Source: an uncultured Bacteroidota bacterium (lineage in GTDB: Bacteria; Bacteroidota; Bacteroidia; Flavobacteriales; Flavobacteriaceae). Taken from it: 64,000 bases of DNA. A program made the position numbers and the translations under genes. This document shows, piece after piece, positions 53,362 to 62,143 of this stretch (position 1 is the stretch's first letter; each line of letters begins with the position of its first letter). The DNA lies in assembly GCA_902525795.1 (NCBI GenBank), contig CABZIT010000003.1, positions 1-64,000 on the forward strand, written 5' to 3'. The notes under the pieces are model-generated. The model did not search any database and was not told the origin of the DNA. It worked only from the letters and a program-made list of their open reading frames with translations.

Positions 53362-55122
53362 ATGCTTGATAATTTAAATTACGGAATTATAGGAAATTGC
53401 AAGTCTTCTGCTATTATTAATGAGAATTCTTCAATTGATTGGTGTTGCTTACCAAAATTTGATTCATCATCTGTTTTCGCTAAGATATTAGATGAAAAAA
53501 TTGGAGGTTCTTTTCAAATCGTTTGTGAATCTTCATACTCTGTTAAACAAACCTATATCGATAAGACAGCCATTTTAAAGACAAATTTTTCTAATGGTAA
53601 AGATGAGTTTGATTTAATAGACTTTATGCCTCGGTATCAAAAAGAAAATGGATCTTTTTATTCACCCCCTGAAATTATAAGAATTTTTATACATAAGAGT
53701 GGTAAGCCAAAATTTAAAATTATATATGATCCAAAGCTTGAGTACTCCACAGCAATTACAAATAATTATATTAAAGATAAATTTATTGTTAGTATTCTTG
53801 ATAAGGATGTTTATAATACACTGTTTTTATACACTAGCATTGATAAGAAGAATTTTTTAAATAAAAATACAATTGAATTGTCTAAAGATGAATTTTCATT
53901 AATCTCTTACAATGAAAAAATATCTGCTGTTTCGAAAGAGAATGTCTTTATTGAATTTGAAAAAACTAAAGTTTACTGGTTAAATTGGTCGTCAAAAACC
54001 CCAAAATTTAATAACTATAACAAGGAAATTCTAAGAAGTGCTATAACATTGAAGTTATTGACTTTTGAAAAAACAGGTGCTGTTTTAGCTGCTGCAACAA
54101 CTTCAATTCCTGAAACAATTGGGGAAGTTAGAAACTGGGATTATAGATTTTGTTGGATTAGGGATGCTTCTATGGTAATAAAGGTAATTGCAAAGCTAGG
54201 ACATAATAAAATTGTTAAAAATTTTATTGATTATATAATTAATCTTATTCCTGATAAAAATGAAAAACTTCAAATAATGTATGGAATTAATGGTGAAAAG
54301 AAATTGGAAGAAAAGAAATTAACACATCTTTCAGGTTATTTAAATTCTAAACCTGTTAGAATTGGAAATGCAGCATATATTCAAAAGCAAAATGATATTT
54401 ATGGGATTTTAGTAGATGCGATTTATTTTCAAATAAAAAAAAATTTAAATGAAACGGATAATTTGGAGGAATTATGGTCTATAGTCAAATCAATTGTTTG
54501 GGTCGTTAAAAATAATTGGAAAAAACCTGATAAGGGAATTTGGGAATTTAGAAAAGATGATCAGCATTTTACTTTTTCAAAGCTTTTATGTTGGGTTGCG
54601 GTAGATAGAGCAATTAAAATTTCAACTTTGATTCAAAATGGTAAATCTGCCAAAAAATGGTATGCACTTCGAGATGAAATTTATGATGATATACATAAAA
54701 ATGCTTGGAATAAAAAAAAGAAAGCATTTACCCAGTCTTATGGCTCAGATTATTTAGATGCTTCGGTTCTGTTGATGGAACAATATGGATTTATTCGTGC
54801 AAATGATAAAAAATATGTACAAACTGTAAAATGTATTGAAAAAGAATTGTTGGAAAAAAATTTGATGTACAGATATAAAAATGACGATGATTTTGGTTTA
54901 CCAAGTTCATCATTCACTGTCTGTACATTTTGGTTCATTAATTCATTAAATAAAATCGGGGAAAAAGAAAAGGCAAAAAAACTATTTGAAAATTTATTAG
55001 GATTAAGTAATCATTTAGGCCTATTTAGTGAAGATATCGATTTTAAGTCTAAAAGATTGCTTGGAAATTTTCCTCAGGCATATTCTCATTTAGCGCTGAT
55101 TGACACCGCTATAGATTTATAA
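53362..55122 (+). CDS. Glycoside hydrolase family 15 protein (trehalase/glucoamylase-like)
   Basis: A cytoplasmic GH15 enzyme of 586 residues without a signal peptide. N-terminal beta domain, then the (alpha/alpha)6 barrel: RNWDYRFCWIRDASMVI, a Glu acid in GIWEFRKDDQHFTFSKLLCW, PSSSFTVCTFWFIN, and the base region GLFSEDIDFKSKRLLGNFPQAYSH. GH15 includes glucoamylases, glucodextranases and trehalases. Its position beside otsAB makes trehalase the most likely activity, but that is inference from context. A short membrane protein gene follows. Confidence 0.9.
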   Translation: MLDNLNYGIIGNCKSSAIINENSSIDWCCLPKFDSSSVFAKILDEKIGGSFQIVCESSYSVKQTYIDKTAILKTNFSNGKDEFDLIDFMPRYQKENGSFYSPPEIIRIFIHKSGKPKFKIIYDPKLEYSTAITNNYIKDKFIVSILDKDVYNTLFLYTSIDKKNFLNKNTIELSKDEFSLISYNEKISAVSKENVFIEFEKTKVYWLNWSSKTPKFNNYNKEILRSAITLKLLTFEKTGAVLAAATTSIPETIGEVRNWDYRFCWIRDASMVIKVIAKLGHNKIVKNFIDYIINLIPDKNEKLQIMYGINGEKKLEEKKLTHLSGYLNSKPVRIGNAAYIQKQNDIYGILVDAIYFQIKKNLNETDNLEELWSIVKSIVWVVKNNWKKPDKGIWEFRKDDQHFTFSKLLCWVAVDRAIKISTLIQNGKSAKKWYALRDEIYDDIHKNAWNKKKKAFTQSYGSDYLDASVLLMEQYGFIRANDKKYVQTVKCIEKELLEKNLMYRYKNDDDFGLPSSSFTVCTFWFINSLNKIGEKEKAKKLFENLLGLSNHLGLFSEDIDFKSKRLLGNFPQAYSHLALIDTAIDL

Positions 55123-55196
55123 TGTTTTTGGGGTAGCATGTTTAGGATTATGTTGATTTAGAATGCACATAAGGAATTTAAATAAATTATTATATT

Positions 55197-55373
55197 ATGA
55201 AATTTAGTTGGAATGAAACCATTATATGGCTTTCTATATTAAGTCTTACAGTTTCAATAAGTGCTGAATTAATTTCTAATTATTTAGGAATTGATCCTTG
55301 GTCAATACTTTATTTTGGAATTGGTCTTGCTGCATTAGCAATACTTATATTAATCTTGAGGTTAAAAAAATAA
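55197..55373 (+). CDS. Small two-helix membrane protein, 58 residues
   Basis: A complete reading frame of 58 codons with ATG at 55197 and TAA at 55371-55373. Two hydrophobic stretches (about residues 9-30 and 36-54) are joined by a short loop (SNYLGIDPW), and the end is basic (RLKK). Codon use is normal for the region. It fills the gap between the GH15 stop and the convergent kelch gene, ending one base before that gene ends. No family is recognised; it could be a small inner-membrane protein cotranscribed with the GH15 gene. A hypothetical gene with real coding look but no homology evidence. Confidence 0.6.
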   Translation: MKFSWNETIIWLSILSLTVSISAELISNYLGIDPWSILYFGIGLAALAILILILRLKK

Positions 55374-55374
55374 T

Positions 55375-57231
55375 TTAATGTTTAATTATTTTATGAATTA
55401 ATTCACTAGATCCATCAGAGAATTTTATAATATAAACTCCTTTGTCTAAATAACTGATATCTAGCTTGTTAGTAATATTCTCAATTAAAATTAATTTTCC
55501 TTTTAAATCATAAACCTTGGCTTCCAGTACTGTACTGTTATTTAAAAATAAGTAACTAGAGGAGGGGTTAGGATATATAGAAATGTCATTTAAAAAGCTT
55601 TCTTGATTAGACAAGCTACCTGAGCAGCTTGCATCAATTGTCCAATTATAGAAATAATAAAAATAACTTTCAGGACTATCTGTCGTATTTCCAATTATTG
55701 TTATTCTGTCAGCAATATCAATTGGAAATATTCCATTTGGAACAGCATTATTTCGATATAAGCCAATAGATTGATTATTTCCTGTAACCCCAATAGTATA
55801 GTTGTTTCCCTGTGGAATTAAAGTTTCTAAACTAAGAGTATTCCATCCTGGATTTAGATTGTAATCAAATTGTGCAAAAACTGATCCATTTGCATTGATA
55901 ATGTCTATTGTAATTGCGCCTGAATTTTGCGCATTTACGTCAATGGAGCTTAAGTATGTATCTTCATAGACATTGAATATCATATCCCATGAATCGTTAT
56001 AATGATATCCTCCAGATCCATATTCATTTAAAGAAGTTGGTCCACCAGTAAACACTTCAATATTTGCATCTGGATCGTAATCGGAAAATGAAGGGTCTGT
56101 ACAACCCAAATTAATAGCTACGCAGCTATTGTCATCAAAACATGCATCAGGATTATAATTAAATGCATTTATATCTGTACATCCTCCAACGTAACAACAA
56201 GATCCATCATCGGTGGTAGCTTCAGCTGAAAAATTAAATGCATTTTCATCAGTACAACCACAATTTTCATTAATAGAAAATTTGTATAAATCGGACGGAA
56301 ATGAGTTTGTATCACGAATTAAACCACTTGTAAAATAAACATTGCAACCAGAAACAAATGACCCAGGTGCCCATCTGGCTCCACCGGGATGTGGTGGTAG
56401 TTCTATCCATGAATCAGTGTCAGGATTATATTCCCAGAACTCACCATAATCAAGTGAATCATGATCATCTCCGTCACCACTCAAAATATAACCTTTTCCA
56501 TTTGCTGAAAATTGGGTTCCAGCCACACGACCTTCACCAGGAAAGTCACTTAATTGTACCCAGCTTTCAGACTCACTATTCCACATAAAAAAATCGTTAA
56601 ATATATTTAATTGTCCATTCACATTGTTCCCATGTCCAAAACCCACATAGGCAATATTATCAATTCCAAAATAGAACGGATGGTGTCGTGGTGCTCCTAT
56701 AAATGAAGGAAGTTGAGTCCAGAAATTAAACTCAATATTATATTCCCACCAATCATCAAGATTTCCGCTGGAATTACTACCAAGTCCAACAAAAATTTTA
56801 TTATTCAATAAAATCATTGCAGGATGATTTCTTCCTGTGCCAGGGAATGAGGCAAGCTGTGTCCATTGTTCATTATTCATATCAAAATGCCACCAGTCGG
56901 TAGGAAAGCCATTATTATTTGAACCAAAACCTAAAAATGCATCATTTTCATGATAAACACCATATCCGTATCCTCTTCCTCCTCCAGGAAAAGAATTAAG
57001 TTGAGTCCACTGATCAAGAGCAATATTATATCTATATACATCATCTAAATTATTGCTAAATGTTGCATCTTGACCAGCAATCATATAACCATAATTATCA
57101 TTTGCTACAGTGATTGGATGATGTCTTCCTACACCATCATATCCATTTACTTCATTCCAAACTTGCCCATATGTTATGAAATGTATCAATAAAAGAGGGG
57201 GTAAAAGAAATACGAAAAATGATTTTTTCAT
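55375..57231 (-). CDS. T9SS-exported kelch-repeat protein with Cys-rich Asp repeats
   Basis: A 618-residue exported protein. Signal peptide 1-22 with predicted cleavage FITYG^QVW. Kelch-type repeats (each about 45-50 residues, with the pattern W..L..FPG.GR.HP) make up a beta-propeller to about residue 315. Then come two full GCTD.NAFN...A..DDGSC units and one shortened copy (about 323-395). A beta domain follows (about 395-535), then a type A sorting tail (YPNPSS, YDLKGK). It is probably a surface binding protein; no catalytic site is seen. Read from a -7 box only 4 bases ahead of its ATG. Convergent with the small membrane protein. Confidence 0.85.
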   Translation of the reverse strand: MKKSFFVFLLPPLLLIHFITYGQVWNEVNGYDGVGRHHPITVANDNYGYMIAGQDATFSNNLDDVYRYNIALDQWTQLNSFPGGGRGYGYGVYHENDAFLGFGSNNNGFPTDWWHFDMNNEQWTQLASFPGTGRNHPAMILLNNKIFVGLGSNSSGNLDDWWEYNIEFNFWTQLPSFIGAPRHHPFYFGIDNIAYVGFGHGNNVNGQLNIFNDFFMWNSESESWVQLSDFPGEGRVAGTQFSANGKGYILSGDGDDHDSLDYGEFWEYNPDTDSWIELPPHPGGARWAPGSFVSGCNVYFTSGLIRDTNSFPSDLYKFSINENCGCTDENAFNFSAEATTDDGSCCYVGGCTDINAFNYNPDACFDDNSCVAINLGCTDPSFSDYDPDANIEVFTGGPTSLNEYGSGGYHYNDSWDMIFNVYEDTYLSSIDVNAQNSGAITIDIINANGSVFAQFDYNLNPGWNTLSLETLIPQGNNYTIGVTGNNQSIGLYRNNAVPNGIFPIDIADRITIIGNTTDSPESYFYYFYNWTIDASCSGSLSNQESFLNDISIYPNPSSSYLFLNNSTVLEAKVYDLKGKLILIENITNKLDISYLDKGVYIIKFSDGSSELIHKIIKH

Positions 57232-57235
57232 AAAA

Positions 57236-57243
57236 CAAAGATA
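57236..57243 (-). promoter_or_regulatory. -7 box (TATCTTTG, minus strand) for the kelch gene
   Basis: Exact TAnnTTTG match with 4 bases to the ATG, the same distance as between box and RNA start at the SRP RNA, so a leaderless mRNA is predicted. Confidence 0.4.
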
Positions 57244-57351
57244 GAATTTAGTCTGTTTAAGTATTGTTTGTTAATAAGAATAATTCATATAATATTCCAA
57301 AAAATAAAAATTATGCCATATTGTATAATAATTAAATCAAAATAAGTAAAA

Positions 57352-58107
57352 ATGAAAAAAATTATAACATTGGCAATCTGTATTGGATTATTAGCATGCA
57401 AGAGCAGTGAGTCAAACAAAATCGATTCTATTTACGCGGATGAGGTAGTTTTAGTGGTTAATTACGAGCTAGAGAATATGACACTAGAAGAGCATGCTGC
57501 TTTGGGAAAAGTTGTAGCACCAAACTTTAATTCTGAAGATATTCCTGGTTTTATTGGAAAATCATTCGTTGGAGCAGAAGATAGAGAAGTTTTTGGAGGG
57601 ATATATTATTTTTCTGGTAAAGAGTCCGTCGAGAATTTCCTTGAATCAGAAATATGGAAAGGGGTTGTTTCACATCCTAATCTTGTAAATTTCTCAACAA
57701 ACATATATAACGCATTTGATGGTACTGAGCAGGCAAATGGATTGCATGCATCTAGAAAAAAATCAAATAATGTTGAAGATACTGAGGGGTTGCATATTTT
57801 AGTTGTAAATTATAATTATGTTGATCCACCTTCTTATGAAAAGATGAGTAGTGATGTAAAACAGTATGCTCCAGTGTTTAGTAATGAAAATTTTCCAGGC
57901 ATGATTGGAAAAACGATGATTAACAATCGTGATAAAAAAATCTACGGAGGAGTTTATTATTTCACAAGTCGAGATGCAATTGACAGTTATTTTGAATCTG
58001 AACTTTGGACTGGTTTTGAAGGGGATGAGAATACCGATGTTTATATGAAAGATATTTATGCAGTCGCTTCTATTTCAGCGATTTCAAATGGTGTTCCAGT
58101 TTTATAA
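57352..58107 (+). CDS. Lipoprotein with two tandem YdhR-like ferredoxin-fold domains
   Basis: A 251-residue lipoprotein (LAICIGLLAC, Cys at about 16) with an internal duplication. Domain 1 (about 30-125) and domain 2 (about 140-240) share the pattern VVNYxLExxx.., then NxxxxPGxIGKxxxxxxxxxxxGGxYYFxxxxxxxxxxxSExW, and end in IYxA. This looks like the dimeric alpha/beta-barrel (YdhR-type putative monooxygenase) fold, with the two halves probably making one pseudo-dimer. YdhR proteins are normally cytoplasmic and single-domain, so the lipidated tandem form is unusual. Reaction unknown. Confidence 0.7.
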   Translation: MKKIITLAICIGLLACKSSESNKIDSIYADEVVLVVNYELENMTLEEHAALGKVVAPNFNSEDIPGFIGKSFVGAEDREVFGGIYYFSGKESVENFLESEIWKGVVSHPNLVNFSTNIYNAFDGTEQANGLHASRKKSNNVEDTEGLHILVVNYNYVDPPSYEKMSSDVKQYAPVFSNENFPGMIGKTMINNRDKKIYGGVYYFTSRDAIDSYFESELWTGFEGDENTDVYMKDIYAVASISAISNGVPVL

Positions 58108-58112
58108 AAAAC

Positions 58113-59597
58113 TTACATCCACTTTTTATTTGAGATTTCAACAGAATAGATACTACTATTGACTATTTTTTTTAAATCAGAAAAGTTATATGTTTTGGCT
58201 TTGATATATCCACCTGCAGTGTAAAATACAATATCTCCAAGGTTTCTTTTTTTGTGCCAAACAGGTTGAGATATTATGATTGATTGTATTTTAAAGGTTT
58301 CAATGATGGTTGATTTAATATCCCAAAAACCTGACTTATATATTATAAAATCTTTTGCAATTATTAATGAGTTATTTTTGTAGAGTCTCCAATTCACAAA
58401 ACTTGTTAAAATTAGGTAACCTAAAGTAGTTAGTACTACATATTTTAAAGTTAATATTTTAAAAAACAATAAGATTAATGAGAATATTAATGCAGGTAAA
58501 ATAGATAGAAAAATGAGGCTAAACACAAGCTTTCTAATATGAGGTTTCATTTGATGCTGCTCTTGTACATTTTTATTAAATATATACTTAAACAAATCAC
58601 TTTTTTCATTTTCAGTAAAGCCTGGAATTATAATTTTTGATCTGCTATTATCTTTTACAACTTTAGTGCTGGAAGCTTGATTAATTTTGATTTCTAGTAT
58701 ATCTAAAGTTTTTTGAATGTAATTCTGTATAACCTGAAATTGTTGAACCTTTCTTGGTGATAGAATAATTGATTTTGTTTGTATAAGTCCATAACTAATC
58801 TCTAAGTTATTTGAACTTTTTATTGCAGAGAAATTAAAATATTTTAATATTGTTGATATTAAATTTATAATCAATATTGCTATTATTATAATCAATAAAG
58901 CAACTAATGTAAATATTAAACCAAAATTAGTTGAAGAAAGTACTTGCTCAATATTTTCAGTATAATCAATATTAAAATCCTCTAAGAATTGAAAGCCTAA
59001 TGCTAAAGTACCTAATATTAGTCCAAATGTTTCAAAGTACCTAGATGTTAAGCCAATTTTTATAAGTGTTAAAATATTGATATATAGTGAGTTATTATCT
59101 TTATCCTTAACTGTAGTTTTAAGTATTTCTTTTTTCTTAATTTTTGCTGAAATTACCTTTAAATCATCTGCAATTTCCTTACTAACAGCTTTTATATCAA
59201 CTTCAGTATTATCAGATCCTGCAGTATCCATTTGAACTTCAAACAAATCAAATATTTTGTGTATTAAATTTTGATTAAAGTTTATTTGTTGAATTTTTTC
59301 AAATGGTATAGAAAGTTTTGTTTTGGTAAAAAAACCTTTTTGTATTATAAATGCTGATTTATTAAAATCAAACTTATAGGTGAAATAGTAATAATTAATG
59401 AAAGAAAATATGCCAATCCCTATTAAAACCAATACAAAAATGGTAAGTGATAAAAGAAAATAACCCTGTAGTGCTGGTAAAAAAACATAAATAAAATTAT
59501 ATATGTTCTTTCGAACAGACTCGAAAAAAAATACGATAGAACCTAATTTGGATTGTTTTCGAAATTCCGAAAATTTGTTAACTAACTCTTTCTGCAT
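58113..59597 (-). CDS. YdbT-like membrane protein with bacterial PH (bPH2) domains
   Basis: A 494-residue integral membrane protein with two N-terminal helices, a bPH2 domain (residues about 65-150, FIIQKGFFTKTKLSIPFEKIQQINFNQNLI), and further helix pairs and bPH2 copies in the middle (LIQTKSIILSPRKVQQFQVIQNYI) and at the end (ETFKIQSIIISQPVW, GDIVFYTAGGYIKAKTY). The layout is that of YdbT of Bacillus, whose role is unclear; it has been linked to resistance to sublancin. ATG at 59597 follows the stop of the YdbS-like gene by one base. Confidence 0.82.
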   Translation of the reverse strand: MQKELVNKFSEFRKQSKLGSIVFFFESVRKNIYNFIYVFLPALQGYFLLSLTIFVLVLIGIGIFSFINYYYFTYKFDFNKSAFIIQKGFFTKTKLSIPFEKIQQINFNQNLIHKIFDLFEVQMDTAGSDNTEVDIKAVSKEIADDLKVISAKIKKKEILKTTVKDKDNNSLYINILTLIKIGLTSRYFETFGLILGTLALGFQFLEDFNIDYTENIEQVLSSTNFGLIFTLVALLIIIIAILIINLISTILKYFNFSAIKSSNNLEISYGLIQTKSIILSPRKVQQFQVIQNYIQKTLDILEIKINQASSTKVVKDNSRSKIIIPGFTENEKSDLFKYIFNKNVQEQHQMKPHIRKLVFSLIFLSILPALIFSLILLFFKILTLKYVVLTTLGYLILTSFVNWRLYKNNSLIIAKDFIIYKSGFWDIKSTIIETFKIQSIIISQPVWHKKRNLGDIVFYTAGGYIKAKTYNFSDLKKIVNSSIYSVEISNKKWM

Positions 59598-59598
59598 T

Positions 59599-60120
59599 TT
59601 ATTTTTTTTCAATTTTCTTTGAAACAATCTCTTTTAGGTTTCTAGCATCCTCCAATTGAAAACCAGGAATATTGATATCACTGCTAGAACCACCAGCAGT
59701 GTAAAACTCTAGGGAAGCGAGGTTATATCTTCTTGAAAAAAAACCTTGATGCAGGGCAATATGCTGAATTCTATTGTAAGGGACAATTACCAATGATTCT
59801 TTAAATACCCCATATTTATATATCACATCATGATCTCTAAAAGCATAACTTTTTTTTCTGAAACTAGTTAAACTGTAGAAGAATGATAAGACTGAAATAA
59901 TCAAAAAACCAGCTATATAGTATATTTTATAGTTACTAAAGCTGAAAAATTTTACAAAATAGAATAAAACACCCAAAATAATTGCAAAAATAATGAATCC
60001 AATTATTTCATTAATAACTACAATATTGAGATAACTTTTTTCTAATTTCTTTGTTATAATATGCTCAAAATTTGGGATTTCACTCAATTTTATCTCATTA
60101 TTTGTAAATTTTTTTGCCAT
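59599..60120 (-). CDS. YdbS-like membrane protein with one bPH2 domain
   Basis: 173 residues: two transmembrane helices (about 35-55 and 65-85) followed by a bPH2 domain (YKYGVFKESLVIVPYNRIQHIALHQGFFSRRYNLASLEFYTAGG). It is the partner of the YdbT-like gene directly downstream, as in the ydbS-ydbT pair of Bacillus. The pair probably forms one membrane complex; its substrate or ligand is unknown. Confidence 0.85.
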   Translation of the reverse strand: MAKKFTNNEIKLSEIPNFEHIITKKLEKSYLNIVVINEIIGFIIFAIILGVLFYFVKFFSFSNYKIYYIAGFLIISVLSFFYSLTSFRKKSYAFRDHDVIYKYGVFKESLVIVPYNRIQHIALHQGFFSRRYNLASLEFYTAGGSSSDINIPGFQLEDARNLKEIVSKKIEKK

Positions 60121-60151
60121 TGTCTGTTGATTTATTCGTCTAAATTAGGAA

Positions 60152-61054
60152 TTAAAAAAAGATATTTTGAGCCAATCTAAATGTATTGGCATGTGCCTCA
60201 ATGATCTCATTAAGCTTTGTGGAATATCCACCTCCCATACTTACCTGAACAGGAATCTCATATTCTTTGCATAAGGAAATGACAAATTTATCTCTTTCCA
60301 TACAACCTTTTATGGATACTGAAAGTCTACCCAGTTTATCATTTTCAATTATATCCACACCAGAAAGGTAAAATATAAAATCTGGCATAAAATTATCCAC
60401 AAGTCTTTTTACTTCGTATTTAACAATATTTAAGTATTCTTTATCAGTTGTATAATCTTTAAAAGCATAATCATAATCGCTTTTTTCTTTTCTGAATGGA
60501 TAATTTTTTTCTCCATGAAAAGAAACTGTAAAAACATCTTTGTTTCCTTGAAAAATTTCAGCTGTACCATTCCCTTGATGGACATCTAAATCAATAATCA
60601 TGATTTTTTTGGATAGTTTATTATTTAGTAGATAATTTGCTGCTATTGCTTGATCATTGAGCATACAAAAAGCTTCTGCACGATCAGTGAATGCATGATG
60701 TGTTCCACCGGCTATATTCATTGAAATTCCATAATCTAAAGAGTAGTTTGTACATTCTATTGTTCCTTGTACAATCTTTTTCTCTCTTGCGATAAGTTCT
60801 TGTGATAATGGAAATCCTATTGCTCTGGCTTCTTTTTTACTTAAATTTAAATTAACTAGTTTTTCATAATACAATTTATCATGAGTTAGTAGAACATTTT
60901 TATCAGTAACAGATTTAGGTACAAAAAAATTTTCCTCATTACATGTGTTTTCCATTACTAATTGTTCTGGAATAAGTTCGTATTTTATCATTGGAAATCT
61001 ATGATTCTCTTTTAGTTTATGCATATAAATATTATCAAAAGCAATTTTTAGCAT
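60152..61054 (-). CDS. Histone deacetylase/acetoin utilisation family hydrolase
   Basis: A zinc-dependent deacetylase-like protein of 300 residues. Active site: His119-His120 (GGTHHAF), zinc ligands Asp157 and His159 (DLDVHQGNG), the third Asp in YLSGVDIIENDKLG, and the catalytic Tyr in MGGGYS. All are conserved. In bacteria such enzymes deacetylate small molecules, polyamines or proteins; the substrate is not known. The start has a -7 box 23 bases upstream. It is followed by the PH-domain gene pair on the same strand. Confidence 0.9.
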   Translation of the reverse strand: MLKIAFDNIYMHKLKENHRFPMIKYELIPEQLVMENTCNEENFFVPKSVTDKNVLLTHDKLYYEKLVNLNLSKKEARAIGFPLSQELIAREKKIVQGTIECTNYSLDYGISMNIAGGTHHAFTDRAEAFCMLNDQAIAANYLLNNKLSKKIMIIDLDVHQGNGTAEIFQGNKDVFTVSFHGEKNYPFRKEKSDYDYAFKDYTTDKEYLNIVKYEVKRLVDNFMPDFIFYLSGVDIIENDKLGRLSVSIKGCMERDKFVISLCKEYEIPVQVSMGGGYSTKLNEIIEAHANTFRLAQNIFF

Positions 61055-61077
61055 GTTTTTTGATTACGTTGAGTTAA

Positions 61078-61085
61078 CAAAAATA
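61078..61085 (-). promoter_or_regulatory. -7 box (TATTTTTG, minus strand) for the deacetylase-family gene
   Basis: Exact TAnnTTTG match 23 bases before the ATG at 61054. Confidence 0.4.
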
Positions 61086-61125
61086 TAGAACAAAATATCA
61101 TTATTATAACAATACATCAAAACTC

Positions 61126-62097
61126 ATGAAAAAGTTTATTATTTCAATTTTATTTTTAATTCCCTCGATATGTTTTTCACAGGATACATTTTCAATTATC
61201 GCTGTAGACCCTGAAACAGGTGAAGTTGGAGCTGCTGGAGCTACTTGCTTGTTTGGTGAGTCCAACGGTATAATTGATATAATATCATCAATTATTCCTG
61301 GAAAGGGAGGAGTTATTTCTCAGGCCTCTGTATGTGTTCCAAACATTAATATGGCAAATGCAACAACTTTGATGGAATCAGGGTATTCCCCGTCTCAAAT
61401 TATAACTTGGCTCAATAACAACGATTATTGTAATGCTGGAAATTATCAGTATCGACAATACGGAATAATTGATTTTGATGACTCAGGAAATGTTAGAACA
61501 GCTGGATACACTGGAAATCTTGCTGATGACTATAAAGAGGATAGGCAAGGGGCTACGTACAGCATTCAAGGAAATATTCTTCTTAATCAAAGTGTCATTG
61601 ATAATATGGAATATAATTTTTTAAATACTCAAGGGACTCTTGCAGAAAAATTAATGGCTGCTATGCAAGGAGCTAATTTTCCCGGGGCAGATGAAAGATG
61701 TCTTGATGAAGGAACTTCTTCAGCTACAGCATTTCTTGTCGTTTACAACTCTGATGATAATCCAAATCAACCTTCATTGGAATTTAATATTGCATCTCAA
61801 CCTCCTGGTATTGAACCCATTGATTTGTTGCAAGAAATGTTTGACGAGAATCTCAGTGTTGAAAATTCAACAGTTGAAGAATTGAGTCTATTTCCAAACC
61901 CTTCTGATGGTATTATTACTCTAAAATCTGATAAAAACTATAAACTAGAGATTTATTCTGTGGATGGAAAAATCATTTTGAATGATTTTGGAAATCAAAT
62001 TGATATTTCAGGAATACAAAATGGAACTTACTTTCTAAAAATAACAGAAGAAAACACAAATAATTCAGCTTCTTTTAAGATCTTAAAAAAGGATTAA
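61126..62097 (+). CDS. DUF1028 protein with a T9SS sorting tail
   Basis: A 323-residue exported protein. Signal peptide 1-18, predicted cleavage PSICFS^QDT. The DUF1028 domain (about 20-245) starts FSIIAVDPETGEVGAAGATC and has an Ntn-hydrolase-like look; the family has no firm function. The residue after the signal peptide is Gln, not a nucleophile. A type A sorting tail (FPNPSDG, SVDGKI) fills the last 75 residues. It ends in a strong terminator. Confidence 0.85.
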   Translation: MKKFIISILFLIPSICFSQDTFSIIAVDPETGEVGAAGATCLFGESNGIIDIISSIIPGKGGVISQASVCVPNINMANATTLMESGYSPSQIITWLNNNDYCNAGNYQYRQYGIIDFDDSGNVRTAGYTGNLADDYKEDRQGATYSIQGNILLNQSVIDNMEYNFLNTQGTLAEKLMAAMQGANFPGADERCLDEGTSSATAFLVVYNSDDNPNQPSLEFNIASQPPGIEPIDLLQEMFDENLSVENSTVEELSLFPNPSDGIITLKSDKNYKLEIYSVDGKIILNDFGNQIDISGIQNGTYFLKITEENTNNSASFKILKKD

Positions 62098-62129
62098 AAA
62101 AAAGCACCTCAATGAGATGCTTTTTTTTT
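62096..62129. terminator. Bidirectional hairpin terminator
   Basis: The arms AAAAAAAAGCA and TGCTTTTTTTT, extended by CTC/GAG past one mismatch around an AAT loop. It lies between the convergent DUF1028 and TonB-dependent receptor genes, with T runs on both strands. Confidence 0.85.
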
Positions 62130-62143
62130 CTTAACTAAAAATA

